A stretch of 64,000 bases of DNA from Rudanella sp031411995 (GTDB taxonomy: Bacteria; Bacteroidota; Bacteroidia; Cytophagales; Spirosomataceae). Each line of letters begins with the position of its first letter. Within the stretch, counting starts at the first letter, position 1. This document shows positions 1 to 9,041 of the stretch, in pieces. Location of the stretch: assembly GCA_031411995.1 (NCBI GenBank), contig JANOCD010000052.1, forward strand, positions 124,001 through 188,000, given 5' to 3'. Made by a program: the position numbers and the translations under genes. The notes under the pieces were generated by a model that was given only the letters and a program-made list of their open reading frames with translations, ran no database searches and had not been told where the DNA came from.

Positions 1-609
1 TGATTGACCTTTGAGCAGAGCAGCCGCTTCGTCGCAGTCTTTCACAATGAAGTTAATGCACTCTTCCATCGTGTTGCGGGTCAGCGCATAATCAGCTTCG
101 CCCAGTTCGTAGGGGCGATCAACAATGGGCACACCGCCGTAGTAGCGCACGAGCTGATGATAATAATAGGCCCGCAGAAACTTGGCTTCGCCCGTGAGCC
201 GCTCCACTATCTTGTTCGTGTTGGTGAAAGCGGGCTTTGCCAGATTATCTAAGGCGACATTGGCTGCCCGGATACGCAGGTACATCTGATTCCAGTCGAT
301 GGTGCCGTTAATCCAGCCCGCATCAGCGGGGTTGGAGCGCGACTCGGTAATGGTTGTGATGCCCCGGCCGGGGTGCGTGAAGATAGTCTCATCGGTGAGG
401 GAAGCCAATTGTTGCTCGTTGAAACCACCCTGCCCTAAGCCCTGGTAAATACCAGTTACGAAGGCTTCCGAGAGGGCAGCATCTGACCATACTGCCGATC
501 CAGCCACCTGATCTAAGGGCTGGGTATTTACAAATTCGTCGTTGCAACCTGTCACGGCAACCGCCGAGAGGAAGAGAGCCAGTGGAATTGTTTTTATGGT
601 AAATTTCAT
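1..609 (-). CDS. SusD/RagB-family outer-membrane lipoprotein (partial, C-terminus beyond window)
   Basis: The first 203 codons of a SusD-like nutrient-binding lipoprotein are present; the rest lies beyond the window's left edge. The start is the ATG at 607-609. It opens a signal peptide ending in a lipobox (VTGC), followed by the acidic CNDEF motif usual for surface-exposed Bacteroidota lipoproteins. The segment RAYYYHQLVRYYGGVPIVD matches the TPR-like helix conserved in SusD proteins. The gene lies 13 bp downstream of the SusC stop, so the two are surely co-transcribed. SusD caps the SusC barrel and binds the oligosaccharide or peptide to be imported. The substrate cannot be told, because no glycoside hydrolase or regulator lies in the visible neighbourhood. 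Confidence 0.93.
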   Translation of the reverse strand, partial: MKFTIKTIPLALFLSAVAVTGCNDEFVNTQPLDQVAGSAVWSDAALSEAFVTGIYQGLGQGGFNEQQLASLTDETIFTHPGRGITTITESRSNPADAGWINGTIDWNQMYLRIRAANVALDNLAKPAFTNTNKIVERLTGEAKFLRAYYYHQLVRYYGGVPIVDRPYELGEADYALTRNTMEECINFIVKDCDEAAALLKGQS

Positions 610-622
610 AATGAATGAGTGA

Positions 623-3600
623 TTAGAAGCTCAACGATAAGCCCGTGTTAACAATCCGCGACTGTGGATAATACTGGCCTGTTGCCTGGTCGGCTTCGGG
701 GTCGAACGAACCAAGTTTATTAACGATGGTAGCCAGATTCAGCGCATTCACGTAAACGCGCAGGGAATTGATGCCCACCTTTTTGCCCAGCGTGGCCGGA
801 ATGGTGTAGCCAAACTCCAGGTTTTTCAGACGGATATAGTCTGCCGACCGTAGCCAGTAGGTATTGCCGCCCGAATAATACTGATCACTTCGGTTGGCAA
901 TGCGGGGGTGAACGCTGCTGGGGTTGTCCACCGTCCAGCGATCCGTGTAAATCTCCTTCAGGTAGTTACCGATATTGCCCGACTCGCCCAAACTGATATA
1001 CTGCTGTGCCCCTGCCGACCCCTGAAACAGAATAGTCAGGTCGAAGTTTTTGTAGGTAGCCCGTGCATTCAAACCACCCTGAAACAAAGGCAACTGGGTG
1101 CGGTTGTTCCGAACCCGGTCGTCGGGCGTGATTTTGCCGTCGCCATTGTAATCCTGATACTTCATATCGCCCGGCCGGATGGTCTTTACAATCGCCGAAT
1201 AGTCGAGTTTGTTGGCATCAATGTCGGCCTGATCTTTGAACACCCCGTCGTACTGATAGGCTACATAGGAGTTGATTGGCCGACCCGTTGACCGTTGCCA
1301 TTCGGGGGCACCGGGAGCCTCGTCCCAAAACAAGATCTTGTTCTGGGCATAGCCGCCATTGATGCCTACGTTGAACTTCACATCACCAGCCTGCCCATTG
1401 TAGCTGATCTGTCCATCAAAACCCCGGTTACGTACTTTACCGATATTTTCGGGGGGCAGGATCAAGCCCGTTGTGCGGGGCACTGAAGCGTTTCGAGGAT
1501 ACAAAATCGAGGTTCTGAGATTGCTGAACACGTCGAACTCAAAGCTGAGTTTACCGTTGAACAACTGGCCTTCCAGTCCAATGTCGGCGTTGTTAGCCAC
1601 CTCCCATGTGATGCTCGTGTTCGGAATCCGGCTTTCCAAGAGTACTTTCTGCTGGCTATCGTTGATGATGTACGTGTCAAATCCGTAAGTGGGCAGATAC
1701 TGGTAAGTAGCCAGCGTGGTGGTGCCGGGGAAATAAATCTGGTCATTACCCAACTGTCCCCATGAACCGCGAAGCTTCAGATAGTTGACCGTTTGAACCG
1801 AATTTTTCCAGAAACTCTCTTCCGAAATTACCCAGCCGGCCAGAAAACCGGGGAAAAAACCGTAGCGGGTTTCCTGCGGGAAAATGTCGGAACCGTCATA
1901 CCGACCCACAAACTCAAACAGGTATTTGTCTTTGTAGTTATAAGCCGCCCGCCCGAAGTAGTTTAGACGTGCCCGCTCAAAAGCACCACCGCTATTGTCT
2001 TTGCTGAGGTCGCCCCCCGCAAAAAGCTGGTCGATAGTGGGCGAGAGGAAGTACCGGCGGAATGCACCAAAACTTTCTCCGGCAATGGTTTCCCGATTCA
2101 CCCCGGCCAAAAATGTCAGGCCATGATCACCAATTTTGCGCTCATAAGTAGCGATTCCACCCAGCAGGATGTTCAACTGGTTTTCATTGTATAGGCTCAG
2201 GTTAGGCTCTGCCGGCCCACGAACACTGGCTACCAGGTTGGGGTTGCCAGTGGCATCCACACCTGTTCCCCGCTCATACAGTGTCCAGGGCGTTTGCCAA
2301 ACTTTGTTGTTTTGAAGCTTCTTGTCAATAGCTGCCGTACCGGAAATTTTCAGGCCCTCCACACCCGGTACTTTGAAATCTAACTGGCCATTAGTCTGAA
2401 TATAATCGCGCTTATCTTTGTTGTAACCCGTTGCATTCGTCGTAATCACGACGGGGTTCTCACCGTTCTCAATATCGGGGCCGGGCCGACCATCGGGCCA
2501 GAAAGCAGGCTGGTTGGGCTTACCCCGCATTTGCATACGGAAAATGGCCCCGGCACTCCGCGTTGGGTAAAATCGGAACTCTTCGCGACCCAGAATACCA
2601 ACTGCCAGGTGCAGGTACTTATTGATGTTGGCATCGAGGTTAATCCGCAGATCATATTGCTTGTAGCCCGTTGCCGATTGTTTGTAATAAGCATCCTGAT
2701 TCTGATATCCCAGCGAAGCAATATATTTCAACTCTTCCGTACCGCCCTGCAACTGAATATTATGGCGCACCTGTGGCGACCAGTTTTTCAGCGTGGCGGC
2801 ATACCAGTCGGTGTTGGGGTGGCCCCAGGGGTCCGATCCGTCGTTATACTTGGTGATATCGTCAGGCGTGTAAGGAGCCTTACGGACTGTTCCGTCGGGG
2901 CGGGTGTATGAACCCGTTGCCTGGTAGGCTTTGGTGGCATTGCCCCACTCCGAAACGGGTAACTCATACACATTCAGGTCGTTGAGCATGGTGGTATACT
3001 CAGCCGCGTTGGCCAATTTAGGAACCACCGTTGGTTGGGCAAACCCCTGATTAAAGGTGTAGGATAACTGTGGCTTGCCTGATTTGCCGCGCTTGGTGGT
3101 GATCAGGATAACTCCGTTGGCTGCCCGCGAGCCGTAAATAGCGGCTGAGGCATCTTTCAATACCGAAATAGTCTCGATGTCGGTCGGGTTGATCCGGTCC
3201 AGACCACCCGCCCGGTCGGGAATACCGTCCACCACAACCAGGGCGTTGTTATTTCCAAGCGTGTTCGTGCCCCGAATCCGAATGGCCGATCCATCTGCAC
3301 CGGGCTCCCCGCTCCGGTTCACGGCGATCACACCCGGCAGGCGACCCGCAATGGAGTTGGAGAGGTTGGTGGTTGGCGATTTAATGAGGTCGGAGCCTTT
3401 CACGGCAACAACGGAGCCGGTGATGGTTTCCTTGCGTTGAGTGCCATAGCCTACTACCACCACCTCATTGAGGGATTTGGTGTCGGTTGCCAGCGTGACA
3501 TTGATGGTTGATTTCCCCTGAAGCGGAATCTCCTGGGTATTATAGCCGATATACGAAAATACCAGCGTTCCATTGGGGTCGGTTGTGTTAACGGAAAAAG

Positions 3601-3841
3601 CTCCCTGTACATCGGTCACGCTTCCTGTTGAGGTGCCTTTCAAGACCACACTGACACCCGGCAAAGCCTGGCCTTCGTCGTCAAGAACTTTGCCGGTGAT
3701 CCGGTTCTGGGCCATCACGCCCAACGAGCAAAGTGAAAAGAGTAGGGCGGTAGCAATCGCGAATCGCTTCCAGAACCAGCTGACAGGCGGACTCCCTTCG
3801 CGAGAGCCAAGCTTCATTTTTTTTGTAGATTGGTTTTTCAT
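623..3841 (-). CDS. SusC/RagA-family TonB-dependent outer-membrane receptor
   Basis: A 1072-residue TonB-linked receptor. A rather long, positively charged N-terminus (about 45 residues, signal core IATALLFSLCSLGVMAQ) precedes a carboxypeptidase-regulatory-like domain at about 48-125 (ITGKVLDDEGQALPGVSV). The SusC signature LNEVVVVGYGTQRKE and the plug (GRLPGVIAVNRSGEPG, then VVDGIPDRAGG) follow. The remainder is a 22-strand-type barrel ending in Phe (NTGLSLSF). A second Met at residue 9 is an alternative start. It imports a ligand across the outer membrane using TonB energy, together with the SusD protein encoded 13 bp downstream. The 212 bp upstream (3842-4053) is AT-rich; I see no convincing promoter or regulatory gene there. 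Confidence 0.96.
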   Translation of the reverse strand: MKNQSTKKMKLGSREGSPPVSWFWKRFAIATALLFSLCSLGVMAQNRITGKVLDDEGQALPGVSVVLKGTSTGSVTDVQGAFSVNTTDPNGTLVFSYIGYNTQEIPLQGKSTINVTLATDTKSLNEVVVVGYGTQRKETITGSVVAVKGSDLIKSPTTNLSNSIAGRLPGVIAVNRSGEPGADGSAIRIRGTNTLGNNNALVVVDGIPDRAGGLDRINPTDIETISVLKDASAAIYGSRAANGVILITTKRGKSGKPQLSYTFNQGFAQPTVVPKLANAAEYTTMLNDLNVYELPVSEWGNATKAYQATGSYTRPDGTVRKAPYTPDDITKYNDGSDPWGHPNTDWYAATLKNWSPQVRHNIQLQGGTEELKYIASLGYQNQDAYYKQSATGYKQYDLRINLDANINKYLHLAVGILGREEFRFYPTRSAGAIFRMQMRGKPNQPAFWPDGRPGPDIENGENPVVITTNATGYNKDKRDYIQTNGQLDFKVPGVEGLKISGTAAIDKKLQNNKVWQTPWTLYERGTGVDATGNPNLVASVRGPAEPNLSLYNENQLNILLGGIATYERKIGDHGLTFLAGVNRETIAGESFGAFRRYFLSPTIDQLFAGGDLSKDNSGGAFERARLNYFGRAAYNYKDKYLFEFVGRYDGSDIFPQETRYGFFPGFLAGWVISEESFWKNSVQTVNYLKLRGSWGQLGNDQIYFPGTTTLATYQYLPTYGFDTYIINDSQQKVLLESRIPNTSITWEVANNADIGLEGQLFNGKLSFEFDVFSNLRTSILYPRNASVPRTTGLILPPENIGKVRNRGFDGQISYNGQAGDVKFNVGINGGYAQNKILFWDEAPGAPEWQRSTGRPINSYVAYQYDGVFKDQADIDANKLDYSAIVKTIRPGDMKYQDYNGDGKITPDDRVRNNRTQLPLFQGGLNARATYKNFDLTILFQGSAGAQQYISLGESGNIGNYLKEIYTDRWTVDNPSSVHPRIANRSDQYYSGGNTYWLRSADYIRLKNLEFGYTIPATLGKKVGINSLRVYVNALNLATIVNKLGSFDPEADQATGQYYPQSRIVNTGLSLSF

Positions 3842-4053
3842 GTGTGTATAGACTTAAACGCATTGTTAAGCGTAAAGTCTCACATTAAACCCTTCTACTG
3901 ACTTTGTCTATAATTTAAGTAGAATTTTGCTATTCCAAGAATTATGGCTTTTTCTTGAGTAGAAATAGGATAATAAATGTCTATTTATACTCAATTGATA
4001 AATAATAAACTTCTGGTTGTAAGCGTTTTATTATATGAGAGACAGCAAACAAA

Positions 4054-4096
4054 AACAGGCGTTATTCACTCCTGTTGAGAGTAAATAACGCCTGTT
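4054..4096 (-). terminator. Rho-independent terminator of the ccm operon
   Basis: Two 13-base arms (4054-4066 and 4084-4096) are perfectly complementary, and the stem continues for four more pairs after one mismatch. Read on the minus strand the hairpin is followed at once by a run of T (4050-4053 are A on the plus strand). It sits 20 bp past the ccmF stop. Confidence 0.85.
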
Positions 4097-4115
4097 AAGC
4101 TAAACCGCTGAAGAT

Positions 4116-6779
4116 TTACGCCAGCCCCTTATCCCGCATCTTGCTGAAATCCCGGTAACGCCGAACGGTCGATATACCGAAGCCGAGAGCGACAATCAGT
4201 GTTCCTATCCACAATACATTGATAAGCGGTTTCTCAAAGGCTTTCATCACAATATAGTCGCGTTGGGTGGTGTTCACGGCAAACGTGAAATTACCGGTGC
4301 GTGGGTCGATTTCGTTCAATTGAATCCGAACGCCTAATTCGTCGCTGATATAGGGTGGACGGGCCACCAATCGGTCTTTGATGACGAACGAGGGAGTCAG
4401 CACATATTCGCCGTTTTTATCGAGCACCCGGACCTGCGCCTGCACAGCGGCATCGCCGGGGCCAAGCGTGACCCCATCGACCTTGTCAATCTTGGCGACA
4501 TTGTCCAGAATGGCCACGTAATCGTTCACAAAGAACGTGTCGCGCATGGCCACCGTGAAGTTTTCGGTTTTGCTCCACTCATTATCGGCGTTGGGGTCCG
4601 GCACCGACGATACGTAGGTATACAGGTCGCGGCTGGTGTTGCGGGCAATATCAGGCGATACCAGTAAGCCCATTTTTGGGTTGACCTGAGCGCGGGGGTA
4701 GAGCGTAAAAATTTTTCCGTTAGGGTCGCGGTATTCTACTTCATAGAATACGTTTTCGGGATACAGCGCAAGGGTATCCCCTTTTTTGTGATACAGCTTG
4801 CCGTTCTGGTCAATATCACGCTGGGCAATGCCGTGGAAATCGCCTTCGATCACCGTTACCCACGAGCGCGGCACATAGCCCGGCACATCGCGAATCTCGA
4901 TACGCTGCCCCCGGTAGGTCATCTGGTACTTGTCCATCCGCTCCGGCTGATTGATCCAGAGCAGGACGTTCTCCTTGTTTTCCTGGTTATTGTTCTTCGT
5001 AAATTCCTCCCGCTTCGAGATAGCAATGCCGCTGTTGTTCACCGACACTACTTTGGAGTAACCTGCTGAAAAGAGAATACCAATCAACATCAGGGCTATC
5101 CCAATGTGCGCCACTGCGCCCCCCGACATGCGGTAGTTACCCCGCAGCACGCCCCAAAGCACGGTGCCGTTGGTAGCTAAGGCGAACACGGAAGCCACAA
5201 TTAGGGCAATATAAACCGGGTTCGATATTTTGCCCACAGCGATAATTCCCGCGCTCACAAGCAAGGTGGCCATGGCTGGCGTAATCAGTGCATTCCAGTT
5301 TTTACCCTCAATTTTGCGCCACCACAGAAACTGCCCGATGCCCGTGAGCAGGGCAATCACGATGAAAAACCAGACCTGAAATTTGTTGTAAAACGCAATC
5401 GCATCGGCAGGCGGTGCCAGGTTGCTCACCACACCAAACACTTCAAGAAACTTATTGAAAGCCGGAATCGAAGTGGCCACAATGATCTGGAAGCCAGCCA
5501 GTACCAAAATCAACGCCCCAATAAATAGCCAGAATTCTTTGGTATAAATGGAGGCTTCTTTTTCATCGCTGGGCATGGTTTTCCATCGGGCAACCATCAT
5601 GAAAACAGCCCCAATCACAAACACCATCAAGTAGACCAGTAACTGCCCCGACAAACCCAAATCCGTAAACGAGTGAACGGATGCGTTGCCCAGAATGCCG
5701 CTTCGGGTTAGGAAGGTGGAATAAAGAATAAGCAAAAACGTCGAAATCGTGAGGATTACGGCGGTTTTCAAACCCGTCGAACTCTTTTTAGCAATCAGCA
5801 TGGTGTGCAAGCTGCCCACCAGCACCAACCACGGAACAAACACCGAGTTCTCGACCGGGTCCCAGTTCCAGTAGCCCCCGAAGTTGAGGGTTTCATAGGC
5901 CCAGAAGCCGCCCATCATAATGCCCACACCCAGAATCATACCGCCGACAAGCGTCCACGGCAAGGCGGGCCGAATCCATTCGAGGGGCTGCCTGCGCCAG
6001 AGACCGGCAATGCAATAGGCAAAGGGCACGAGCGTAAGTGCGTAACCCAAAAATAGGGTAGGGGGGTGAATCACCATCCAGTAGTTCTGGAGCAGGGGAT
6101 TCAGGCCGTTGCCATCTTTCGGGATAAAGTTGGGGTCAGTACCGAAAATAGGTGCTTCTGGCATGGCTTCGCGCAACAGCATGAATGGCGAACTGCCAAT
6201 TTTGAACGTACCGCCAAACACCACACCCAGAATCATGGAAGCCAGAAAAGCCTGCACCAACGCAAACACCGTCATCGTAGGAGCCTCCCATTTTGAGCCG
6301 CTTTTATTCAGCAAAATAGCCCCCAAAACGGCGTTCCAGAACAGCCAGAGCAGAAAACTACCCTCTTGACCTTCCCAGAAACACGACACCACATATTGCA
6401 GCGGCAAGGCCAGCGATGAGTGGCTCCAAGCGTATTGATACTCGAAATAATGATTGTAAATAATGGAATAGAGGCAGACAATAATGCCAATTACTGCCGC
6501 CCCATGCACATAAAAGGCCCACCGTGCCAGCGTCCGCCAATCATCTTTTTCTGTAACCCTGGCCTCTGGCCGGGTTTTGGTGGGCTTACGCGTAGTTGTT
6601 TCGCTTCGCCCAATTGCCTCACCGGCATAAGCCAGTTCGGGTTCGGCAATGGCTTTTGCCTGGCGGAGTTGCCCCTTGCCTAAGGCCGACATCAGGTAGC
6701 CGACCGTGGCCACCAACGCTGTCACGAACGACAGAATAACAAAAAAGTGGCCCAGTTGGCCAATAGTTTCGTGAATCAT
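4116..6779 (-). CDS. ccmF: Cytochrome c maturation heme lyase CcmF (CcsA/CcmF family)
   Basis: An 887-residue polytopic membrane protein that attaches heme to apocytochrome c at the outer face of the inner membrane. The tryptophan-rich WWD segment is visible at about 293-312 (GGYWNWDPVEN). It is flanked by conserved histidine-bearing loops (YAWSHSS near 117, VIHPPTLFLGYA near 237), as expected for CcmF heme ligands. About 12-14 hydrophobic segments precede a large periplasmic domain (about 590-850), and a last helix lies near 860. A charged insertion at about 38-82 between the first two helices (AKAIAEPELAYAGEAIG and a Lys/Thr-rich stretch) looks lineage-specific. The start overlaps the ccmE stop by 4 bp (ATGA), so translation is coupled. 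It is the last gene of the operon. Confidence 0.95.
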   Translation of the reverse strand: MIHETIGQLGHFFVILSFVTALVATVGYLMSALGKGQLRQAKAIAEPELAYAGEAIGRSETTTRKPTKTRPEARVTEKDDWRTLARWAFYVHGAAVIGIIVCLYSIIYNHYFEYQYAWSHSSLALPLQYVVSCFWEGQEGSFLLWLFWNAVLGAILLNKSGSKWEAPTMTVFALVQAFLASMILGVVFGGTFKIGSSPFMLLREAMPEAPIFGTDPNFIPKDGNGLNPLLQNYWMVIHPPTLFLGYALTLVPFAYCIAGLWRRQPLEWIRPALPWTLVGGMILGVGIMMGGFWAYETLNFGGYWNWDPVENSVFVPWLVLVGSLHTMLIAKKSSTGLKTAVILTISTFLLILYSTFLTRSGILGNASVHSFTDLGLSGQLLVYLMVFVIGAVFMMVARWKTMPSDEKEASIYTKEFWLFIGALILVLAGFQIIVATSIPAFNKFLEVFGVVSNLAPPADAIAFYNKFQVWFFIVIALLTGIGQFLWWRKIEGKNWNALITPAMATLLVSAGIIAVGKISNPVYIALIVASVFALATNGTVLWGVLRGNYRMSGGAVAHIGIALMLIGILFSAGYSKVVSVNNSGIAISKREEFTKNNNQENKENVLLWINQPERMDKYQMTYRGQRIEIRDVPGYVPRSWVTVIEGDFHGIAQRDIDQNGKLYHKKGDTLALYPENVFYEVEYRDPNGKIFTLYPRAQVNPKMGLLVSPDIARNTSRDLYTYVSSVPDPNADNEWSKTENFTVAMRDTFFVNDYVAILDNVAKIDKVDGVTLGPGDAAVQAQVRVLDKNGEYVLTPSFVIKDRLVARPPYISDELGVRIQLNEIDPRTGNFTFAVNTTQRDYIVMKAFEKPLINVLWIGTLIVALGFGISTVRRYRDFSKMRDKGLA

Positions 6780-7216
6780 AGCTTAGCCGTTTTGGCCTCA
6801 TGCTCGGTCGTTTCCAACTTGCCATCCTGATATTTGGACGGGCATTTGAGCAGAATTTTGTTGCACTGGAAATAGTCTCCCTGAACGGCCCCGATTACCA
6901 CAATTTGCTCCGACCGGTCGAAATCTTGGGGCTTGGGGCTGTTATAAACCACCCGCTTGGCGTGGTTCTCGTTGTCCATCAGCGTGAACTCGAAGTGATT
7001 TGGGTCGATTTGCGGATTGTAGAGCATATCCGTGATTTTGCCGCTGCTATTTTTGGGCAGCTTACCCACCACGTGAATCATGTCGGCATCGCCGTTTTTG
7101 GCCATTTCTTCGGCCTTCGTAAATGTGGTATAAACGCTGGCGTCGCCCGCCGTCGAAACAATGATGCCGATAGCAATGGCAATAACGATAATACCGAGGA
7201 TGTGTGTGATTTTCAT
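6776..7216 (-). CDS. ccmE: Periplasmic heme chaperone CcmE, CxxxY variant
   Basis: A 146-residue protein with one N-terminal signal anchor (ITHILGIIVIAIAIGIIVST) and an OB-fold periplasmic domain (SVYTTFTKAEEMAK, then HVVGKLPKN). CcmE takes heme from CcmC and hands it to CcmF. The classic E. coli type binds heme covalently through His in an HxxxY motif. Here the site reads KCPSKYQ, so Cys125 replaces the histidine and Tyr129 is kept. This CxxxY form is known from the variant Ccm systems of Desulfovibrio and archaea. It overlaps the ccmD-like gene upstream and ccmF downstream by 4 bp each. Confidence 0.93.
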   Translation of the reverse strand: MKITHILGIIVIAIAIGIIVSTAGDASVYTTFTKAEEMAKNGDADMIHVVGKLPKNSSGKITDMLYNPQIDPNHFEFTLMDNENHAKRVVYNSPKPQDFDRSEQIVVIGAVQGDYFQCNKILLKCPSKYQDGKLETTEHEAKTAKL

Positions 7217-7443
7217 ACGGATGTCTTGCGATCTAACGTCTTCTGGTTCACTTCTTTCTCTACTTTACTCAACTGCCGATCAAGTCGAACGAGGTAGGCG
7301 ACAATGCCTGCGAACACCACGGCGATCACCAGCACCACCACCCATATTTTACCGTCGGCCCGGAGTTGGTCGGCCATCTCAACAGAATCAGTTTGTTGAG
7401 CCAAAAAGTTTAACGCCAGTGAAAGCGAAAGAAGTACGTTCAT
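7213..7443 (-). CDS. CcmD-like small membrane protein
   Basis: A 76-residue protein with a signal-like N-terminus (MNVLLSLSLALNFLAQ), one strong transmembrane helix at about 34-52 (WVVVLVIAVVFAGIVAYLV) and a basic cytoplasmic tail (RLDRQLSKVEKEVNQK). That helix-plus-coiled tail is the CcmD pattern. In other bacteria CcmD frees holo-CcmE from the CcmABC complex. Its position directly before ccmE, with overlapping stop and start, supports the assignment, which rests more on context than on sequence. The gene lies just after the palindromic element that separates it from ccmC. Confidence 0.7.
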   Translation of the reverse strand: MNVLLSLSLALNFLAQQTDSVEMADQLRADGKIWVVVLVIAVVFAGIVAYLVRLDRQLSKVEKEVNQKTLDRKTSV

Positions 7444-7508
7444 TATGGTAAAACAAAAGGGATAATCTATACAAAACTAACACGTATCTGCGTCCAAACA
7501 TTCCGTTT

Positions 7509-7670
7509 AGAAGCTGTTTGAGTTATTGATTCGAGTCGAAAGGCAGTGGATTTTGGCCTTAGCCAAGGCACTTTTTCAGAGCGTAGCCGTTGCTACGGTG
7601 CGAAAAAGTAACGCAGGATAAGGCCTAAAGACGCGCCTTTAGGCCGAAGAAATTAACTCAAATAGCTTCT
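7509..7670. repeat. 162-bp palindromic MITE-like element inside the ccm operon
   Basis: The ends are 17-bp inverted repeats matching at 16 positions (7509-7525 and 7654-7670, core AGAAGCT.TTTGAGTTA). The symmetry continues through the whole element: AAAGGC, GGCCTTA and ACTTTTTC blocks match their mirror images in order. It closes on the hairpin CGTAGC-CGTT-GCTACG, whose midpoint (7589.5) is exactly the element's midpoint. There is no coding capacity and no clear target-site duplication. The right end overlaps ccmC, giving its last codons Glu-Ala-Ile and the stop. In mRNA it would fold into one long stem between ccmC and ccmD. Confidence 0.8.
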
Positions 7671-8329
7671 TGATCTTCTAAAACAGCCTGAATCCGGCGC
7701 ATTCTGATGCGGAGTTCGGTGATCCAAACGCCCAATAGCGTGAACCCAATTACCCCAATATAAAAAATGGGCCGCATCTGACTACTCATATTATACTGCC
7801 CAAAGGCTGGATTGCCGCCATTGCCGGGGTGCAGCGAATCAGTCAGGCGGGGGACAATGAAAATGAGCGGTACGAAAACGGCAAAAGCAAAGATGTTATA
7901 GACCGCCGAAATCCGCGCCCGCCGTTGTTCATCATCGAAAGAGCCGCGCAGAATCGAATAAGCAAAATACAGCAGCATTCCCACGGCCACACTGTTCAGT
8001 TTGGGGTCGTTGGGCCACGGTTCGCCCCACGTGAAGTTTGCCCAGACGGACCCAGTCAGGCACCCCAATATGCCAAAAACGAGGGCTGTGTTGGTGAATT
8101 CCACGGCAATTCGGTCATGGTCGGTTTTGCCGGAGCGGAGGTATTTGCCGGAGTAAATGGCCGATGTCAGCAGCAACACAATCATGGAAAACCAGAGCGG
8201 CACATGAAAATACACATTCCGAATGCTCTCATTCAGAATGGGCAAGCGGGGCGTTGGCCCAACCAGACCCGCCACAATCACAAAGAAGATAATCAGGACC
8301 GCAAGGGCCTTCCACCAGTTTTTTTTCAT
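7658..8329 (-). CDS. ccmC: Heme handling/export protein CcmC
   Basis: A 223-residue protein with six predicted helices and the CcmC/CcsA layout. NVYFHVPLWFSM near 39-50 carries the first heme-ligand histidine. The WWD-type loop is SVWANFTWGEPWPNDPKLN (about 95-113), a looser version of the usual WGTWWxWD. A second histidine follows in LTDSLHPGNGG. CcmC presents heme to CcmE at the periplasmic face. It lies 12 bp downstream of ccmB. Its C-terminal codons (EAI and stop) are contributed by the right inverted repeat of the element at 7509-7670, so the original C-terminus was probably different. Confidence 0.93.
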   Translation of the reverse strand: MKKNWWKALAVLIIFFVIVAGLVGPTPRLPILNESIRNVYFHVPLWFSMIVLLLTSAIYSGKYLRSGKTDHDRIAVEFTNTALVFGILGCLTGSVWANFTWGEPWPNDPKLNSVAVGMLLYFAYSILRGSFDDEQRRARISAVYNIFAFAVFVPLIFIVPRLTDSLHPGNGGNPAFGQYNMSSQMRPIFYIGVIGFTLLGVWITELRIRMRRIQAVLEDQEAI

Positions 8330-8341
8330 TGTTTTTCTACC

Positions 8342-9016
8342 TCAGCTCCGCCATAAAAACGGAAATAACAGCCCCGACAGTACCAACACGATAGCGTCGA
8401 TGGCTACAATAGTAACAATTTCGTCCACACTAACGCTCCGATCAAGGCCGTCAAGTGCATTTTTTGATACCCGAAGCAGCATAAGCAGCAGCGGAAGCAC
8501 CACCGGGAAACTCAACACGGCCATAAGTGTAGCTGAGTTTTCGGCTTTGGCCGCGATTCCCGCAATCAGCGTGAGCGAAGCTGCAAACCCTACCGACCCC
8601 AACACCAAACTACCTATATATAAGGCAATATCCTGTACCGGATTACCCAATACAAACGCATAAGTGGCAAAACCCAAGCCCGACAACACCAGCATCAACA
8701 CGGTGTTGTAGATAATTTTGGAGACAATGATCTGCAAGGGACTGGCTACCGTATAATAATATAAAAACCGCCCGGCGCGTTCCTGCACAAAGCTTTTGGC
8801 CACGGCATTGATTGCCGTAAACAACAGGATGATCCAGAAAAGAGTGTTCCAGACAATGGGCGTAAGTTGACCCCGACGGGCATTGAAACTCAGGTAACAC
8901 ACAAAAACGGCACCTACAATATAAAGCAGCATCCCGTTAAGGGCGTAGCGTTGCCGCCACTCCAACACAAACTCTTTGCGCATCAACGCGCAAATTTGCC
9001 GTACCGATTGAGTCAT
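8342..9016 (-). CDS. ccmB: Heme exporter membrane subunit CcmB
   Basis: A 224-residue membrane protein. It starts with a CcmB-type amphipathic segment (ICALMRKEFVLEWRQRYALN), then shows six hydrophobic helices, including FWIILLFTAINAVAKSF and FPVVLPLLLMLLRV. CcmB is the permease partner of the ATPase CcmA and is needed to release holo-CcmE. I chose the ATG at 9014-9016; a TTG three codons earlier lies inside a promoter-like box. It is the first gene of this operon. No ccmA is adjacent, since feoA lies divergently upstream, so the ATPase must be encoded elsewhere. Confidence 0.92.
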   Translation of the reverse strand: MTQSVRQICALMRKEFVLEWRQRYALNGMLLYIVGAVFVCYLSFNARRGQLTPIVWNTLFWIILLFTAINAVAKSFVQERAGRFLYYYTVASPLQIIVSKIIYNTVLMLVLSGLGFATYAFVLGNPVQDIALYIGSLVLGSVGFAASLTLIAGIAAKAENSATLMAVLSFPVVLPLLLMLLRVSKNALDGLDRSVSVDEIVTIVAIDAIVLVLSGLLFPFLWRS

Positions 9017-9022
9017 GAGGTG

Positions 9023-9030
9023 CAAAGGTA
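9023..9030 (-). promoter_or_regulatory. Candidate -7 box for the ccm operon
   Basis: Read on the minus strand this is TACCTTTG, a full match to the Bacteroidota -7 consensus TAnnTTTG. It ends six bases before the ccmB ATG, which would give an almost leaderless mRNA. No TTG is seen at the -33 distance, so this is only a candidate. Confidence 0.35.
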
Positions 9031-9041
9031 CGGGAGAAACC

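Noticed and set aside
7444..7657. A gene or small ORF between ccmC and ccmD
   Set aside because: The gap is filled by the palindromic element; no frame of useful length runs through it.
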